Counted from the stretch's first letter, positions 46,906 to 59,918 are shown. The stretch: 64,000 nt of DNA from Przewalskia tangutica (GCA_029844215.1 CM056729.1:5270001-5334000); one strand, 5' to 3'. Program-made: numbers and translations. The notes: generated from the letters alone by a model not told the origin.

Positions 46906-49900
46906 TGTTGGAACTTGTGTAGATTGAAGAAGAAAACAAGTGATTAAAATTCATTTTTGGAATTTTGGCTGAAGGACCGCGGTTCCTGATGGAAGGTCCG
47001 AGGTGTCTGCGCTCCAGTAAGTCACTGAAATTTTTGACGAATTAGCACCTAGATGCCTTGTAGAGGCACCGGGGTGCCTGAATGGCAGTAAGTCACTGGA
47101 AAGAAAAATCGAATTAGCACCGGGGTGCCTTGTGGAAGGACTGCGGTGCCTTCGACGGGATTTTCCAGTTTTAAATCAAAAGTTGTATCTCTTCACATAG
47201 AGTCATAACCTTTGGACTAATAGCTGCATCTGGTCGAAATTCATGTTATATAAAGCATGTAGATCATTTGTTTAAAGTACACAATATAATTACCAACATC
47301 TAATCTTATGATTTAAGAATCAAATCATTTGATGATCATTGTTGTAAGAAATTTCTGAAGAACACATAAATTATATTCGTCAGGAGTGGAGTTCTTGTGC
47401 TAGAACTATCACTCAGATAGTTGTATCCTCAAGGCAGACGTCCGTTAAACTGCAGCACAAGCGGGGACAAATTTTTGTCTCAGCACACTACGTCGAGCAG
47501 ACCTCTATCTACAAACAAGTTAATATGTGTTTATGTTTTGCTGAACATTATTGTTGGTGATTTCAATTCACATGAATTATTTATATATTATAGTGGTTTA
47601 TATATTGAAGGTCTAGATTGACACTAACAATCTAAGACAAAAAAATTCAGAAAACACATTTTCTGATTTGTTGAGTTTGCAAAAATATTTTCAGAGAATA
47701 CACTTCCTGATTTGCAAATAAATGGATCAATCTGGATCATCAATGGTGAAAAACCATGTGGAGAAACCCGAGAGATTCAAGAGTTCTGATTTCAAGCGTT
47801 TGTAACAGAAGATGTTGTTCTATTTGACAACACTTCACGTGGCAAACGTGTTGACTGCTGAGGCTCCAATGGAACTGCCGGAGGGAGAAGGAGAGAATGC
47901 TCCAACTGAGGAGGCAAAGGTCGAAAGGCTGAAGGCGATTGAGACTTGGTAGACACAAGAATTTCTGTTTAAGAACTATATTCTCAATGCCTTGGATGAT
48001 ACTCTCTATGACGTATACTCCACGTTCGGGACAACACGGGAGTTATGACAATCACTTGAGAACATGTACAAGACATATGTTGCTTGTTCAAAGAAGTTCA
48101 TCATCGGCAAGTTTCTAAACTTCAAGTTGAGCGATGCCAAAGTCGTTGTCAAGCAAGTGGAGGAACTCCAAGTCATTGCTCATGAACTAGAGGTTGAAGG
48201 CATGGGCCTTGACCAATATTTCCTTGTTGGTGCTATTATTGAAAAATTACCTCATTCTTGGAAGGATTTTAAGGTTTATTTGAAGCATCTAACTGAGTAA
48301 ATGAGTTTTGAGCAACTGGTTCTGAAAATTCGTGTTGAAGAGAACAACCAGAAGAATGAAAGGGTTGATGTTGTTTCATTGGAGCCTAATGCCAACATGG
48401 TAGAAGGCAATGCTTCAAAGGTCAAGTTTCAGAAAGGCAAGGGCAAATTTGTTGGTGCCAAGCCATCTTTTGCAACCGGGAGGAATGCACTAGCACCACA
48501 AAGGACCAGTGCATTCAAGAAACCACAACCAGGACTATGTTGGGTATGTGGAAAACCCGGGCACAGGGCAAAAGATTGTCGCCTTCGCAAGAGTCAAGGT
48601 GGTGGTGTTGGAGGTTCAAGTAATGTCAACCAATCCAACCAGACTGAAATAAAGAACCAATTCGTTAGGGTTGTGGCTGCTCAAGCAATCTGGTTACAAA
48701 TTCAACCGATTGGTGGATGGACACAAGTGCTACTATGCATGTATGTTCAGAGAAGGACATGTTTTCATCTTACCAAGCCATCAAGGATGGAGAACCGTTG
48801 TTTGTTGGGAATGTTGCTTCTGTGAAGGTGGAAGGCAAAGGGAATGTGACTTTGAGGCTCACTTCCGGAAATGATCTAGTGCTCACAAATGTACTACATG
48901 TGCCTGAAATTTGTAAAAATTTAATTTCTGGCCCTGTTCTTAGCAACAAGGCTTTAAGTTAGTTTTTGAATCTGACAAATTTGTACTCACCAAAGGTGGG
49001 GTATATGTAGGCAAGGGCTACCTCAGTGAGGGGCTCTTCAAACTAAGTGTTGTATGTACTAAGACATTTGCCGTTATCAATGAAAATGCAGGCACTATCA
49101 CTTCTTCTGAGTATGTGATTGATTCCCTTTCTTCTTTATGGCATTCTCGATTAGTCCATGTAAATTATCGTTCCTTACAAATAATGGTAAAGATAAGCAT
49201 GTTGCCAAAATGTTTCATGAACAAAATGACTAAATGTGGGATTTTCATAGAATCAAAATATGCAAGTCATCCTCATAAATCTGTTGTGAAATCAAATGAA
49301 GTGTTTGGTTTAATTCATAGTGATTTGTGTGGTTACCAAGAAACCCCATCTCGTGGAGGAAAGAATTATTATATATCATTTATTGATGACTGTAGTAAAT
49401 TTTGTTCTGTATACTTAATACATACCAAAGATGAGGCTTTGAACATGTTTAAGACATACAAAGCAGAAGTGTAAACCAACTTGACAAAAGGATTAAGATT
49501 CTAAGGTCAGACCGAGGTGATGAATATACATCGAATGAGTTCAAAGAATTATGTTCTACTCATGGTGTCATTCATCAAACCAATGTGTCATATACTCCAC
49601 AACAAAATAGAGTTGCCGAACGAAAGAATAGAACATTGAAGAATATGATAAATTCAATGTTGATTAGTTCGGGTGCACCTCTTAGTCTATGGGGTGAGGC
49701 ATTAATTACTGCAAATATGATATTGAATAGAAGTTCTCGAAAGAAAAATGATCAATCTCCATACGAATTATGGAACGGAAGATTGTCTACTTTTTCAAAG
49801 GGATGAAAATGTGGGGTTGCTTAGCAAAAGTTCAAGTTCCTTTACCAAAGGGAACCAAACTTGGACCAAAAACAGTGGATTGTATTTATGTTGGTCTTGC

Positions 49901-52896
49901 CAATAATAGTGCAGCATATAAGTTTTTGGTGTATCATTCTGATGTTGAAGGTATTCACAAGAACACACTAATGGAATCTGCTGAAGCATAATTTTTTGAG
50001 GACATATTTCCTTACAAAGATAAGGATAGAAGTGTTCCTAACAATAAAAAGAGGACACTGCCTCAAAATGAGTCAAACCAAAATTATGATAATCTTACTT
50101 CATCGGTTCAAGAAGAAAACTCTGAACCAAGGAGAAGTAAACGTGGAAAAGTCGCCAAGGATTTTGGACCGGACTTTATGACCTTTTCCGTTGAAGGAGA
50201 ACCTCAAACGTATAAGGCTGCAGTGGAATCATCCGAAGCACCTTATTGGAAGGAGGCCATCCAAAGTGAAGTAGAATCCATTGTACAAAATAATACATGG
50301 ATATTGGTTGATCTTCCTCCGGGAGAGAAACCAATAGGTCATAAATGGATCTTTAAATGGAAGTTAAGACCTGATGGTACTATAGAGAAATACAAAGCTC
50401 GTATAATAGCCAAAGGATTTCGACAAAAGGAAGGTGTAGATTTCTTTGATACATACTCACCAGTGTCTAGAATTACGTCGATAAGGACGTTAATTGCTAT
50501 AGCAGCAATTCATAATTTGGAAATACATCAAATGGATGTGAAGACTGCATTCTTGAATGGTGAACTAGATGAAGAAATATATATGAAACAACCCGAAGGG
50601 TTCGTTGTTAAAGGTCAAGAGCAGAAAGTCTGTAAATTGGTTAAGTCGTTAAATGGACTTAAACAAGCGCCAAAGTAATGGCATGAGAAGTTTGATAATA
50701 CACTATTATCAAATAGTTTTCAAATAAACGAATGTGACAAATGTGTCTACATTAAGGAATGTAAGAATGCATGTGTCATTATATGCTTGTATGTAGATGA
50801 TAAGCTAATCATGGAAACAAGTAAAGAAGTAATTAACCAAACTAAGAAGATGTTGCATGCCGCTTTCGATATGAAAGATATGGGAAGAATGGATGTCATT
50901 CTTGGTATTAGGATTCAAAAGAATTCAGATGGTTATATTCTAACACAATCTCATTATGTTGAAAAGGTCCTTAGAAAATTCGGACACTATGATGATAGAC
51001 CGGTTATTACCTCATTTGATCCCGCTAGTCACCTTAAGAAGAATGAAGGTGATAGTGTGTCTCAATTGGAATATATGCAAGTTCTTGGAAGCTTGATGTA
51101 CATAATGAATTGTACGAGATCGGATTTGGCATATACAGTGAGTCGACTTAGTCGATACTCACACAATCCTGGAAATGATCACTGGGTAGCGCTAATAAGG
51201 GCACTACGATATCTAAAGCATACAATGAACTATGGATTGCATTATACAAAATATCCTCCAGTGTTAGAAGGATATTGTGATGCTAATTGGATTTCCAACC
51301 ATTCAGAATGTAAGTCCACAAGTGGGTATGTATTTACACTTGGTGGAGCATCGGTATCATGGAAATCATCAAAGCAAACGGTAAATACGAGATCAACTAT
51401 GGAAGCAGAGTTTGTAGCCTTAAATAAAGCTGCCGAAGAGGCGGAATGGCTAAGAAACTTCCTAGAAGGTATTCCGTTGTGGACGAAGCCAGTGACCGCC
51501 ATTTGCATACATTGTGATAGTCTGGCTGCCCTGACGAGGGCAAATAATCAAATATATAATGACAAATCAAAGCACATAAGGCGACGTCATAATACAATAC
51601 GAAGCTTGCTGAAGAATGAAATAATTTCCATTGATTATGTAAAGTCAAAGGACAATATAGCGGATTCTTTGATAAAAGGCATTACACGAGAGCAAGTCGT
51701 ATTTACATAGAAGGGAAGGGTCTTAAAGCCAATACAATGAGTTGTGAACTAGTGGAAACCTAACCTATCATAATTGGAGATCCCATGGTTTAGGTTCAAT
51801 AGGCAAACTAGTTGGGGAAGACTCAAGGAGCATAAAACACACATATGTTCATTCCTATGGTGTACTAGTGTGTTAATCCGTTGACGATAAAGGGCTGAAC
51901 TTTTGTTCTTAATAATATTAATAGCCATTATGGTGGGATGGTACGGACTATTCTTGATTAATATTACCTATGTGAGATTGATGTGGGGTCGCATCTGGGA
52001 GAACTGAGATGGTTACGTTCTCTAGAAATTCTCATGAAGAAAGGAGTTGTTCATGACCGAAAAGAACACAACCGTAAGAATTGAAATATGTTGATATGAT
52101 ATGTGTGATACTTGTTGTCTCGGTTTACTACAAAACGTGAATAGTTCAAATGTGGGGTATTGTTGAAACTTGTGTGGATTGAAGAAGAAAATAAGTGATT
52201 AAAATCCATTTTTGGAATTTTGGTCGAAGGACCGCGGTTCCTGATGGAAGGACCGAGGTGCTTGCGCTCCAGTAAGTCACTGAATTTTTTGACGAATTAG
52301 CACCTAGGTGCCTTGTGGAGGCACCGGGGTGCCTCGATGGCAGTAAGTCACTAGAAAGAAAAATCGAATTAGCATCGGGGTGCCTTGTGGAAGGACCGCG
52401 GTGCCTTCGACGAGATGTTCCAGTTTTAAACCAAAAGTTGCATCTCTTCACATAGAGTCATAACCTTTGGACTAATGGCTGCATCTGGTCGAAATTCATG
52501 TTATATAAAGCATGTAGATCACTTGTTTAAAGTACACAATACAATTAACATATAATCTTATGATTTAAGAATCAAATCATTTGATGATCATTGTTGTTTC
52601 TTCTTCCTCTTCAAGAAAATTCTGAAGAACACATAAAGTAGATTCGTCAGGAGTGGAGTTCTTGTGCTAGAACTATCACTCAGATAGTTGTATCCTCAAG
52701 GCAGACGTCCGTTAAACTGCAGCACAAGCGGGGACAAATTTTTGTCTTAAGACACTGCGTCGAGCAGATCTCTATCTACAAACAAGTTAGTATGTGTTTA
52801 TATTTTGCTGAACATTATTATTGTCGATTTCAATTCACTTGAATTATTTATATATTATAGTGGTTTATACATTGAAGGTCTAGATTGACACTAACA
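46906..52896 (+). mobile_element. Complete Ty1/Copia element inserted in the GH18 gene
   Basis: 5' LTR is 46,906-47,629 and 3' LTR is 52,161-52,896; both start TGTTG and end CTAACA. The host target GGAGTT appears on both sides (46,900-46,905 and 52,897-52,902), so the insertion is a classic duplication event. Both LTRs contain internal repeats of GCACCGGGGTGCCT-type sequence. LTRs differ by scattered substitutions and small indels, so the insertion is not very recent. Internal coding region 47,722-51,710 is degenerate. Confidence 0.9.
47722..51710 (+). pseudogene. Copia gag-pol of the GH18-inserted element
   Basis: Order: gag (KPERFKSSDFKR, then KFLNFKLSDAK near 48,110), zinc knuckle CWVCGKPGHRAKDC (about 48,537-48,580), protease (WMDTSATMHVC near 48,715, with Ser where the usual catalytic motif is DTGA or DSGA), integrase (LWHSRLVHVNYRSL near 49,135; IHSDLCGY; DDCSKFCS), RT (IHQMDVKTAFLNGELDEEIY near 50,525; YVDDKLIM near 50,790, where YVDDLLI is usual) and RNase H (YCDANWISNHSECKSTSGY; MEAEFVAL). 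Stops and frameshifts occur at about 47,803, 47,950, 48,298, 48,660-48,720, 48,958, 49,472, 49,804, 49,989 and 50,676. No longer autonomous. Confidence 0.9.
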
Positions 52897-53416
52897 GGAG
52901 TTGATCATGGTACTAAAGGAGAAATGCCATATGAGCAAATAGTAACATTCAATTTAGAAAATAATGCCACTATAGTATACAATAATGAAACAGTTTCAAC
53001 ATATTCATATGCTGGAACAAATTGGATTGGATATGATGATACTAATTCCGTCACAGCAAAGATTAAGTATGCTAAGGCTCAGGGTCTTGGTGGTTACTTT
53101 TTCTGGGCACTTGGCTTTGACAGAAATTGGATTCTTTCTAGAACAGGTATAATTCCTAAAGTTCTTCCGTTTTAGACGTAGAGTTTGGTTCTATGCACTG
53201 ACGGTCTAGTTTACACAATTAGGACACTTGTAAGATAACCGGCTATATACATTATGTCAATGTATATAACTTAAATCCTTAGACATATGTCCCTTTGTTT
53301 TTATTTTTCATAATCATATTATTTACGAGTATTAATTATGGCATCGACAGTTGAAACTGAATTAACGATTATGCGCAATTATTTCAGCTTCTATGTCATG
53401 GGATGATGAAATCTGA

Positions 53417-53914
53417 GGTGCAGCCGCGCGCGCAGAGCTGGTCTAGGAGAGGGAAATTCCTATGGATCACTGATCGATTGATTGAGTTTATTTAATATAC
53501 TCTTCATTTGTCTTTACACTACACACATTCGAATTAGTGGTTGAGAATTTATGTTTTAAAACCATCAGAAAATTGAAAGCCGAGAATGAAATATTGTAAC
53601 TACAATTGAACTAGAGTAGAACAAGTTACATTTGAGGGTTCATTCAACAAGTTCTAAGCTAAAGTTTGTATTCTCTTACACTTATAATAAACTTTATTAG
53701 CTGAAGACATACATATAACTAAATGGTACAACATATATATATAGTGCATAATTCAAAAGGAAGATGAATTATTCAGCTTCAAATACACTTTAACAGACAA
53801 ATCCAGTTCCAAGAAATTTTAAGAACTACAAAATATATATATATATAAGTCTCCAAAAGCTGGTGGACTTGTCTGGAGACTTGGCAAAGGAAGAATCCTT
53901 TTTCTGTTCATCTC
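53417..53914. other. Intergenic region between convergent GH18 genes
   Basis: About 500 bp between the two 3' ends, AT-rich, with a short GCGCGCGC patch near 53,425 and TA runs at 53,735 and 53,835. Probably contains the 3' UTRs of both genes. No gene seen. Confidence 0.5.
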
Positions 53915-55750
53915 TTAGGACATAATCCATGACTGTTTAGCTGCATAATAGGAAAAAGAAAAACATAAGTCTCTGTAAGAAATTTGAAGTACGTGGTGAC
54001 ATGAACCTTTTTAGCAGGATTTAATTTATATACACCGACATCTTAAATAATTTGTATTTTAACATATTGAAACACATAATATATCTTGTTTTCATGTTAC
54101 TAATCCCACTTTGTAGTGACGGTTAGTTACCTACATAGACACTATTCATAGCAAATTTGATGCGTACCCTCGAAAATAGAGTAAATTATGAAAAGATTTG
54201 CAAAAATAGGACACCATAAGAGGTGGTCTTGAACTTTTGGCCGCGCTTAATAAAATCTTTAAAAAAGACCTCTCTTGCCCCATCGAGCATAAGTTTAGTT
54301 GTAGTGTGCGCATAAGTTAGTTTTCAAGAAGTTATAGACAATGAAGATAGTGAAATACATTGTCTATCGGACAAGAATTTCAGTTGTATTGACTTATGAA
54401 CATATGAGCAACATAGACAATGTTTGCCTATGAGGCAAAAGTTGTTCAATTGAGCATGTTCATTGTCTCTAACTTAATTATTGAAAAGTACCGAAGTCTT
54501 GCCTCATAGGCAAAACTAATTTATGCATGATAGGCAGCCACCCGAAATAACATGATGTAACAAGTTTAAATGCGCTGTAGAAGAAAATCTTGACTCTGTC
54601 AGTGTAGAATCCTTTTCATAAATAAGTGTAAAAATAGATTACCTTTTTTGGAGATTTTCCAATCTTGGTCACCAGCAACCTGCCAAAAGAAGTACCCCCT
54701 AAGACCAAGAGCTTGAGCATAGCTTAACTTCATTGCAGTAGACCTAGTGTCATCATAGCCAATCCATGAAGTGCCAGCCACAGAGTAAGTAGAAACTGTG
54801 GCAGCATCATACACAACCTTAGCATTATTATCTTCATTGAATTTCTCTATTTCCCTGTAAGTTAATGTCCCTTGATCACCAGGACCAAGACCAATTGCTG
54901 GTGCACCAATTCCATGTACAATAGGATCTTTCAATTTCCATGTCCTACCATATAGTGGCAACCCCATAATTAATCTGCTTCTTAATGCCCCTGCTTTAAT
55001 CCATGACCTTAGTCCATAACTTGTACTAATGTTACTTTTCGAGTCGAATAATGCTGCTTGTGCACCCGTGGCAGACGTGTCCCATGATCCGTGATAATCG
55101 TAACACATTAAGTTAATCCAATCCAAGTTCTTGTTAATTGAATTCACAGGGTATGATCTGAATTCACTTGATAAAAAGAAGTCAACAGAAAAGTAAACAG
55201 CTGCTGTGATCAAAAGTTGTGGCCTTTTTGTGGTTAAAGATTCTTTTTTGACCTCAACCCTCCATTGGTCTAGTAAAATTGCCAAATTCTCCATGTCCTT
55301 TTTGTTCTGAGGGAATTCCCAGTCAAGATCAAATCCATCAAATTCGTACTTTCTAGCTATCTCTATGCTAGATTTAATAAAAGTCAAACGAGAGGCAGTT
55401 GTAGACGCCATGCGCGAGAACCTAGCCGGTCCTTCGCCTCCTCCACCGACTGAAAAGAGAGTCTTGACGGATGGTCTTTTGGACCGGAGGGTGGAGGTGA
55501 AGTTGTAGAGGAGGGTGGAGGTTTCGTCTTCGATATCGAATTTAAATGTGGTGTTGTTTGGGACAAGAAATGCATAGTATATGTGAGTGAACAAAGATGT
55601 GTCTATGGATGATGGTGGAAAAGTTGAAAATGCCCATGAAGGGTAATATGCTCCTTTGACTCCTTTAGATGGAGGGTGTGCCATGGCAGAAGAATGGGCA
55701 AGACAAAAGATAACATAACAGAAGAAAATGTTAGTTTTAGGACTAGCCAT
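53915..55750 (-). CDS. Class V chitinase-like GH18 glycoside hydrolase, secreted (two exons)
   Basis: Exon 1 is 54,643-55,750 (ATG at 55,748-55,750) and exon 2 is 53,915-53,940 (stop at 53,915-53,917). The 702 bp intron is GT-AG and splits a codon. The product is 377 residues. Residues 1-24 look like a signal peptide ending SSAMA. The GH18 domain starts at KGVKGAYYPSW (about 29-39), with SVGG (100-103), the catalytic motif DGFDLDWE (138-145, Glu145 the proton donor), MCYDYHG (215-221), GLPLYGRTW (263-271) and GYFFW (352-356). The family cleaves chitin-type beta-1,4-GlcNAc chains; related plant proteins include lectin-like members, so activity is inferred from the intact motif. Reading through the intron instead would give a 383-residue product with an atypical tail (KKGNLFLHLFMKRILH), while exon 2 supplies the usual ending (KAKQSWIMS). 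Confidence 0.85.
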
Positions 55751-58540
55751 TTTTATGAGACAGAATGAGACAATATTATGTCGATTGTTCCTAAGTTTCT
55801 TCTCTATTAATAGACAAATGGAACCTTGATAAAGTTCATACTTGGTTATAATTTATTTATTTATTTTGCTTTTTTGGTATTAAGGAATTGACTTCTTTCA
55901 TTTGGCCACAAGACATGAAAAACATGACTTGGTATGTGTGGATGGAGTTGAAGATTACCTAAAGGAATTGGTATTAAAAAGTTGATATTTTTGAATGGTT
56001 TAGTTATGGGTATTGTCCCACTTCTGAATGGAGCTGTGCCTTTTTGACTTTTTTTCACAGTTTGTTATTTGATTTTAGATACTCTCATATTTGAGTTTGA
56101 CTAAATTTAAATTCGCGTCTTGAAATCTCGTATTTGGAGGTAAAATGCTTTGTAACAAGAGACGACTCCATATTTAAGATTTTGAACCCAAAATTAAATC
56201 TTGATCCGCACCGGGATATCTCATATTGGAAGTAAAGCACTTCTTAAAAAAGTGACTTCATACATAGATCCAACCCTAATTGGTATGCGTTTTGACTAAT
56301 TTAAACTCTAGAAGATCCTTTAATTTAATATTATAAGTAAAAAGAGGAAAAATCCTTAATATGTAATTATTGGTTAGCTAGCTGTGTGGCTGCATATAAG
56401 CCTATAAAATTGTCTACCTATTATTGTAGATCAATTTATTTGCTCAATAAGTTACAACTCTTGTGAGTCTTGAGAATGAATGAGTAACAATTCGAGGAAT
56501 TGAGCATCGGCCTTCGTGGATCCGATAGGTGCAAAAAAAACTTCTATTTCAATTTTCTTCACTAGAATTTTTTAAAATATATATTATAAATCACGCACTA
56601 CCAAGTAGAGATTAAAACAAGATTAAGTTTATCTAATGAACGTGGAAGATGCATTTTTAATCTTTAATGGAATATATTAGGATGAAATACCTTGATTCTT
56701 AAGTTGCTTTGTTCACTAGCTCTGCTATCCTATTTTAAAGGGCGATCAGGTGCTAAACTTAGATTATGCACGGATTCGGAGAAGCCAGGATCGCGAAGTG
56801 CATTGTGCAACCTTATCTTGTATTTCTACTAGAAATTTTATTTAAACTAGTGGCGCTCACGATCACGTGGCAAACAACTTTACCATTTACTCAAAGACTC
56901 CTATTTTATGAAAAATAAATGGTCTATATGATTTGGATCTTACGCCATAACCTTTAACACGATTAACTTGGCATTCAATCATAATTAGAAAAAATTGAAA
57001 ACGAGTTTAATCTCTATATGTTGATAATGTATTTTTTTTTAAATCCTTTTAAAATTGCAATGACATTGAAATTTTTCACCTCAATGAACATGCCCCATGA
57101 AGTAAATGGACAGGTAAGGAACAACTAAAGGACATAATTAATGGATATGGACCACATGAGCACCAATTTTAATCAATGGTTTGAATAGTTACATATAGAA
57201 TATGATTGAAAATTATAATGTTGAATTTAGAACTATTCTTTTTCAGTTATTGAAGGCTTTTTTTTCTTTTAGTACATTTTAATAATATTGTTGACATGGT
57301 CTTGTTTAATTATTTTGTACTAAAGATATATCAGCAAATCTGCTTATCGTGATGTTGAGTCAATCTCGCCCATGAAATGGTGAAGCCGCCCTTATCATAT
57401 AATGCGTAGTTTTACTTAGGTCTTATGGCACTTTTCTTATATAAAGGCTTGTAATGACGAAAACAAAAAGAAAATATAATATTGTTAACTAATCGCAGGA
57501 GATTGTGATGGAATGATAAAGGTTCGATGTCTCTTAGCTGATGATGTCGGGTTTGAGCCTCGAAAATCTTCTTTAATAGGAAGCGTTAATGTCTCCATAT
57601 CGGGTTCTGAGTGACACGGATTCAGTTGATTTATACAAATATTACCTTTTTAGGCCACCATTTAGTTGTTTTCCTTATTTTTAAAAGTTGTACAAATATA
57701 TATAGTCCTTGAAAAGTCACGGACAATGTTAGACTCGAATTTAATATTGATTTTTTCCCATAAAATTTTCAGTTTGTTCAAAAGGGATAATCTCATGAGG
57801 TCTAAATTGAAAGATTCATAAATTGGTAGAGGATAAAAGGTGGGGGGGGGGGTCATTTACTAAAGAATCATCTCGAAAAAGAATAACTAGTAAAATTTCA
57901 CCATAAATTTAGATTAATCAGAACAAAATTTGGGATACGAATGCTTAAAGAATAAAAAGAGAGGAAGAAGAAGACGATGAAGAAAAAATTGAATAATGCA
58001 TCATTGTAATCAAATGTTCTTAAGCATTAGATTTCTATTTTTCATTTTTGGATGCATGACTAAATATAAAAGGTTAATTATCACCTTTATCATCCTTACA
58101 TGTACATGACAACTATTGACTAGTCTCTAATAAATTTTAAGTGTTTAACATTGTCAGTTAGCTTGTCAATAAATTATATCTTGACTCAACTACTGGTATT
58201 GTTTTCTGTTTGTATGTATACTACTTACCTCAATATAAACTAATCTAATAATTTAATGAATTTGTAACATTCTTGACAACTTTTAGTGCAATTGTGACAA
58301 AGAATAAGTATTATAGCTGAAGCATTGTAGTACTATCATATATTCTTTATATGATAGTAATATAATAACAAAGACTCTTGGTTTTTATTCTTAGATTTAT
58401 CTTTTTGTTCAAATTCTATTGGCATGTCATACCTGACTTATAGTAATTTCCATCTTAATTAAGACGATTTCTTCTAGATTACTACAACATTTATCAAATG
58501 TTTGGGACTGGTTCCTAATTATTAAAGACAGTTATCTTAT
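55751..58540. other. Chitinase upstream region and intergenic DNA, no gene seen
   Basis: The first 100 bp hold the chitinase 5' region, with a TATA-like TATTAATAG on the minus strand near 55,806-55,814, about 60 bp upstream of the ATG. The rest is AT-rich with a G run at 57,841-57,850. Minus-strand frames of 60-65 codons near 55,861 and 57,662 have no recognisable features. Confidence 0.5.
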
Positions 58541-58565
58541 GTGATGCGTATGACTGAGCGCGGAC

Positions 58566-59145
58566 TAACGAGGGCATGTCAAAGAGAAGGATTGTTCAGG
58601 CGGTTGACAAGTTTTTGAAGAAGGGATGTGTCTCGACATTACACCCTAGGCGAATTCCACACTGGAAAAGTAAATGAGTTTTACAAGACATAGCACAAGT
58701 TCACATGATATGCACGCTTTTAGACTCGATGATAACATAGTCCAAGGACAAGTCTGTGAGGCCTATTGCGCCAAAGCAGACAATATGTGTTACGAGCTTG
58801 GGCCGTGACAAATCTAGTATCAAATTCAGACTTTCATTCGATACGATCATGGGTATTGAACCTCAGCGAGAATGTTAAGTCTATAGACGCACATTACAAA
58901 GGGTGAGTCAAAGAGAAGGAACATGTTTCTAGGTTAACAAGCTTGTAAAGAAGAGGTGCAGATGATATCTTAGGTGAATCCCACATCAGAATGGGAGAGG
59001 AAAACAAAAAGTTTTAAAGGTATAACACAAGTTCATATGATACATGTTTTTTACCTTGATGGTTATATAGTCCAAGTGAAAAAATTGTGAGATCTGGTAG
59101 GTCAAAATGGACAATATGTGTCATAAACTTGAATCGTGAGACGAA
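58566..59145. repeat. Diverged direct duplication, about 330-bp period
   Basis: Two diverged copies, about 58,566-58,812 and 58,898-59,145, share GTCAAAGAGAAGGA, a GGCGAATTCCACAC/GGTGAATCCCACAT segment, GCACAAGTTCACATGATA/ACACAAGTTCATATGATA and GACAATATGTGTTACGAGCTTG-like ends. Non-coding; possibly remnants of an old transposon pair. Confidence 0.6.
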
Positions 59146-59740
59146 GACTACATATACACAGACAATATTATAATTAATTTTCACATTATTAATGTATTTT
59201 AATATGGTACGGTGAATCATTAACTTTATTTTCTATATTGCCAAAGCTTATTATAATATTGCGACGAGTCATCATCTTAGCCTGATGGTCCACGCTATTT
59301 GTGAACGGAAGTAAATGCTGAATATATGTGTAGTCCTTAAATTTGTCCCAATTTTCCACTTAGACACCTATAATACAGCACATACCTATTTGAACACTTA
59401 ATATCGAGAGTTTTTGTACCCATTAAACCCTTTACCAACGCTCAGTCAAAAAATCCTACGCGTGAAGCTCAAACGAAAATGACATGGCAAATAAGTCAAA
59501 TCAAAATTTGACACGTGTCAATATAGAAAAACAAAACTCATTGGCACCATATCCTCATCTTTGTTATTTTCCTGTGCAGCTATGAGAAAGATAACCATGG
59601 CAAAAACTTAGAAACCACCGAAAAATGAAGAGTTGATCGGATTTAACAGTATTCAGAATCCAACAGGCCCTGTATTTGTTTCTTTTTACTCTCTGCATCA
59701 TAGCCTTTCTTTGTCACAAAATAATTTGTGACAACTTATC
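59146..59740. other. Intergenic DNA, no gene seen
   Basis: AT-rich, no supportable gene or RNA on either strand. Confidence 0.5.
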
Positions 59741-59918
59741 AAGCCTAAGTAGGTAGAATACTGTAAATATTCCTGTGAGTGAAGTCATTTCATTAATACA
59801 ATATATATATAGTATACAATTGTAATTCTAATGGAATAAGGATCTCTACTTTACATAATTATACTAAAATATTAATTACCGAATATATATATATATATAT
59901 ATTCACTATCACACACAC
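59741..59918 (-). mobile_element. Partial LTR of the minus-strand Copia remnant
   Basis: On the minus strand, a purine tract ACTGGAGGG is followed by TGTGTGTGATAGTG at about 59,918, as expected for a 3' LTR start. The LTR contains two TA-rich runs (59,805-59,815 and 59,882-59,902). Its far end is not resolved. Confidence 0.45.

Larger units (their letters stand above)
45067..53416 (+). pseudogene. Chimeric proline-rich repeat/GH18 chitinase-like gene, broken by a Copia insertion
   Basis: The ATG at 45,067 opens a signal-peptide-like stretch (MAAPEVLSTLLVIVFLAG). About 15 proline-rich repeats of about 22 residues (45,270-46,285) follow, then a GH18 domain beginning at the equivalent of residue 83 of the neighbouring chitinase (INFTSTI against YNFTSTL). 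It keeps the SxGG motif (LSIGG) and the catalytic DLDWE of DxxDxDxE, although the first Asp of that motif is Asn. GH18 sequence resumes after the Copia element at 52,897 (VDHGTKGEMPYEQ...GYFFWALG), with a splice donor at 53,147 and a last exon at 53,388-53,416 ending WDDEI. Frameshifts near 45,200, 45,540, 45,790 and 46,570 and a stop near 46,820 disable it. The missing barrel start suggests an inactive hydrolase even before these breaks. Confidence 0.8.

Noticed and set aside
54599..54642. Chitinase ending at the open-frame stop (383 residues)
   Set aside because: The tail is unlike GH18 class V enzymes, and a GT donor plus a downstream exon give the canonical ending and length.
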